From NCBI GenBank assembly GCA_033439265.1, contig JAVTVX010000035.1:10442001-10506000 (forward strand): a stretch of DNA of 64,000 bases, read 5' to 3'. The translations under genes and the position numbers were made by a program. Shown here one piece after another: positions 61,885 through 64,000 of the stretch. Each line of letters begins with the position of its first letter. Position 1 is the stretch's first letter. The notes under the pieces were generated by a model, which was given only the letters and a program-made list of their open reading frames with translations, was not told where the DNA came from and ran no database searches. This DNA is from Dillenia suffruticosa. Lineage: Eukaryota; Streptophyta; Magnoliopsida; Dilleniales; Dilleniaceae.

Positions 61885-62706
61885 ACATGTACGGATATAT
61901 ACTCAAAAAAAATTTTTAAACAATTTCCAATGAAAATTAATTTCATTTCTAACCCCATATATCGCGGGTTCAACCCACAACATATTGTGTCGCGTCTTGA
62001 ATTCGCGACACGAGATTATATCGCACATTCAAGATGCGACGTGATTATATCGCGTCTTCAAGACGCGACATTCCCCCTTCCTTCGCAACGCGCAGCGTTC
62101 ATCTCTCCCTCCCTCCTCCACCCGCGGCTCTTTCTCTCCCCCTCCTCTCGCCGCGCACGGCACTCCTCTCTCCCTCCCTCCCCTGTCCACGGATCTCTCT
62201 CTCTCCCCGCGCTGCCCGCGACGCTCCTCTTTCCCTCCCTTCCCCCGCGGTTTTCTCTTTCCCCTGCCCCCGAGGGAGGGAGGGAGGGAGAGAGGAGCGC
62301 CACGACCAACAGGGGAGGGAAGAGAGAGCCGCAGGCGGGGAAGAGAGAGAGAGTGGCAGCGGGAGGGAGGAAGAGAGGAGCGGTGGGGGTGAGAGAGAGA
62401 GAGCCGCAGGAAGAGGAGAGAGAGAGAGAGCCGTCGGGGGGAGGGAGGAAGGGTGAGAGCCGCGGGGGAGAGAGAGAAGAGCACCGTTGGCAGCGGGGGA
62501 AGAAAGAGAGTTGCGGGCAAGGGAGGAAGAGAGGGCGCCACAGGCGACAGGGGAGGGGGAATGTCGTATTTTGAAGATGCGATATATCTCATATCACGAG
62601 TTTAAGATACGATATAGTATCTCACAGTTGAATCCGCTATATATAAGGATTAGAAACGGAATTAATTATTTTAATTTTTTTTTTAGGTATATACCCGTAT
62701 ATGACT
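61885..62706. repeat. Large imperfect palindrome (inverted repeat) with a GC-rich core
   Basis: The left arm (from ACGGATATATACTC at about 61890, through AATTTCATTTCTAACC, CGCGGGTTCAAC and CATTCAAGATGCGAC to GACATTCCCCCTTCC at about 62083) matches the reverse complement of the right arm (about 62707 back to 62550: ACGGGTATATACC, AATTCCGTTTCTAATCC, AGCGGATTCAAC, CGCATCTTCAAAATACGAC, ATTCCCCCTCC). The core is CT-rich on the left and GA-rich on the right, folding back near 62270. The large frames here (257, 187, 148 and 140 codons) are composition artefacts. It looks like a foldback or MITE-type element; no TSD could be fixed. Confidence 0.85.
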
Positions 62707-62930
62707 CCTCTCCCACCCAACCCTCGCTCGGCTCTCCACGTCTCAATTTGATTCCACCGGCGACTGACTTCACTCGTCTCCTCGTGTATAGATCCCATCC
62801 TGGATTCCATCAAAAGCCCTCTCTTTCTTTCTCCTGTCTTCGGTTCGACCCCAACCGGCGACCGTCAGTCGTCTCTGAGCTTTCCCGTCCTCGATTCGAC
62901 TCCAACCAGTCCCGCTCCTGTTGTAACTCG
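62707..62930 (+). other. Possible first exon/5' UTR
   Basis: CT-rich, moderately GC-rich sequence resembling a plant 5' leader, ending at a strong donor-like CTC-GTAAGT at about 62930. No coding start or next exon could be identified, since LINE DNA follows. Confidence 0.3.
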
Positions 62931-63132
62931 TAAGTACTCCTCTCTCTCTCTCGCTCGCTCGCTTGCTTTGTCTCTGTTCTCTCTGTCTCTTTCTTCCTGT
63001 GTGGAAAGCAGTAAATGCCCCTAGCCAGATGGGTTCAATTTTAATTTGATAAACAGAAAATGGAGAATAATTAAAGAGTATGCAATGAGTTTCTTGCATA
63101 TATTATGCAGTCAGTCTCTTGCATTAATTGGA

Positions 63133-64000
63133 TTTTTCAGACCAATTATTTTAGTGCGCAGAGGTAGTCTTTACAAGATATTGGAGAGAGTTCCTGCCAA
63201 ATGTCTCAAAATTGTGTTTTTTTCAGTAACGGGACAGAAACAGACGGCTTCTGTAAAAATTCTTGACGCCATTAAACAAATTTAGAGCGAGGTTGGGTGG
63301 GTCGGGTAAATGGAGATTTCGTATAATGCTGATAAAGACCACTCTCAGAAATTTTCCTTGTACTCGATAAGCACTTACGTTTAAAATGCCAAAACCGATG
63401 GTAAATGAAATAGGGAAAGTTTTTAGTAGTTTTTATTGGGCCATAGAGGGATTTGAAAAATCCGGTGCGTACAATGAAATGTTGGGGCAAAAAGAAAAAA
63501 AATGGTGGTCTTGGAATTGGAAGTATAGTAGTCGAAAATTCAGCCTTACTGCTAAATTTGTGGAGAGCTAGTTTGGAGAGTGATGCTCTGTGGTATAAGG
63601 TGATGGAGTGCTTATGAGTCAAGGAAAGCACAAGTTTATTATATTTCTATAGAGGGCAGCTCAAGCTCGGTAACAGTTGTTCGAAAATTGCTCATACTCA
63701 ATGTGGTATAGCAGTGGAAAGGGGTAGTGGAGCAAGATTGGGAATTCAAACTTCCCAGTATGTATATTTGAGGTGTGGTAAGAGTGGTTACGGTCTTTGA
63801 TTAGACATTATCGTTTAAGCAGTACTTCAATGGATAAAGTACTATGGGTGACTCGAAAACATTAGTGCTCTACTGAAATGTCTTTCCTTTGGAAAAACAA
63901 CCTTACTTAGCACAGTGTCGCCTTCATGCCAATTACGGTGCCGAGGATGCAAGGTGTGGAATGCGAGCTTTCAAGGTTTGCATCTTATAATCCGCCCCTC
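63133..64000 (+). pseudogene. LINE (non-LTR) reverse-transcriptase remnant, continuing past the window edge
   Basis: The frame near 63139-63280 reads RPIILV, GSLYKILERVPAKCLK and QTASVKILDAI, matching the RPISLVGSLYKILAKVLANRLK and ILDA region of plant LINE reverse transcriptases. After a jump it resumes at about 63328 with LIKTTLRNFP, KMPKPMVNEIGKVFSSFYW and, in another frame near 63508, GLGIGSIVVENSALLLNLW, then LESDALWYKVMECL. The stretch that should hold the catalytic YADD motif is missing, and frameshifts and stops occur. A decayed, internally deleted copy. Confidence 0.8.

Noticed and set aside
62029..62933. Frames of 257, 187, 148 and 140 codons in the right-end GC-rich block
   Set aside because: They overlap each other on both strands within a palindrome of biased composition, with low-complexity R/G/E or S/L/P residues only.

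Overview
This is plant nuclear DNA, most likely from a dicot angiosperm. It has intron-split genes with GT-AG junctions, a class II KNOX homeobox gene, a PB1-domain Raf-like kinase gene, Ty1/copia elements with initiator-tRNA-Met-type primer sites, a tRNA-derived SINE, a LINE remnant and many (GA)n/(CT)n, (AT)n and (AC)n microsatellites. The species cannot be fixed from the sequence. Only three host genes are well supported; the rest is AT-rich intergenic DNA and transposon debris.

Layout. 1-1154: the 5' end of a minus-strand copia element running off the left edge. 1176-5540: two diverged copies of one segment. 5541-11287: AT-rich intergenic DNA with a GC-rich, G-box-bearing block near 9410-9780. 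11876-17517 (+): class II KNOX gene, five coding exons. 17518-24500: intergenic DNA with a ~120-bp AT-rich tandem array and decayed copia pieces. 24516-30767 (+): full-length copia element with 5-bp target-site duplications (TSDs) and one nonsense codon in the polyprotein. 31672-32136 (-): intronless 154-residue plant protein of unknown function. 33559-39942 (-): Raf-like MAPKKK, nine coding exons, 1373 residues. 41569-41777 (-): SINE with a 19-bp TSD. 43884-55008: a nest of LTR elements in which an outer element (tentative) holds a gypsy-derived deletion derivative (45409-47430) and an internally deleted copia element (47863-53544). 55009-61884: AT-rich intergenic DNA with small repeats. 61885-62706: a large imperfect palindrome with a GC-rich core. 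63133-64000: a LINE reverse-transcriptase remnant running off the right edge.

The three genes form no operon-like unit. By family the KNOX protein is a nuclear TALE transcription factor and the kinase a cytosolic signalling MAPKKK. All three have GA/CT-rich tracts in or near the 5' untranslated region. I found no CRISPR array, rRNA or tRNA gene. The most informative observations are the nested-element history, the SINE, the large palindrome, the AT-rich array and the paired minus-strand reading frame kept in both copies of the left-end duplication. I see no clearly new multi-gene system.
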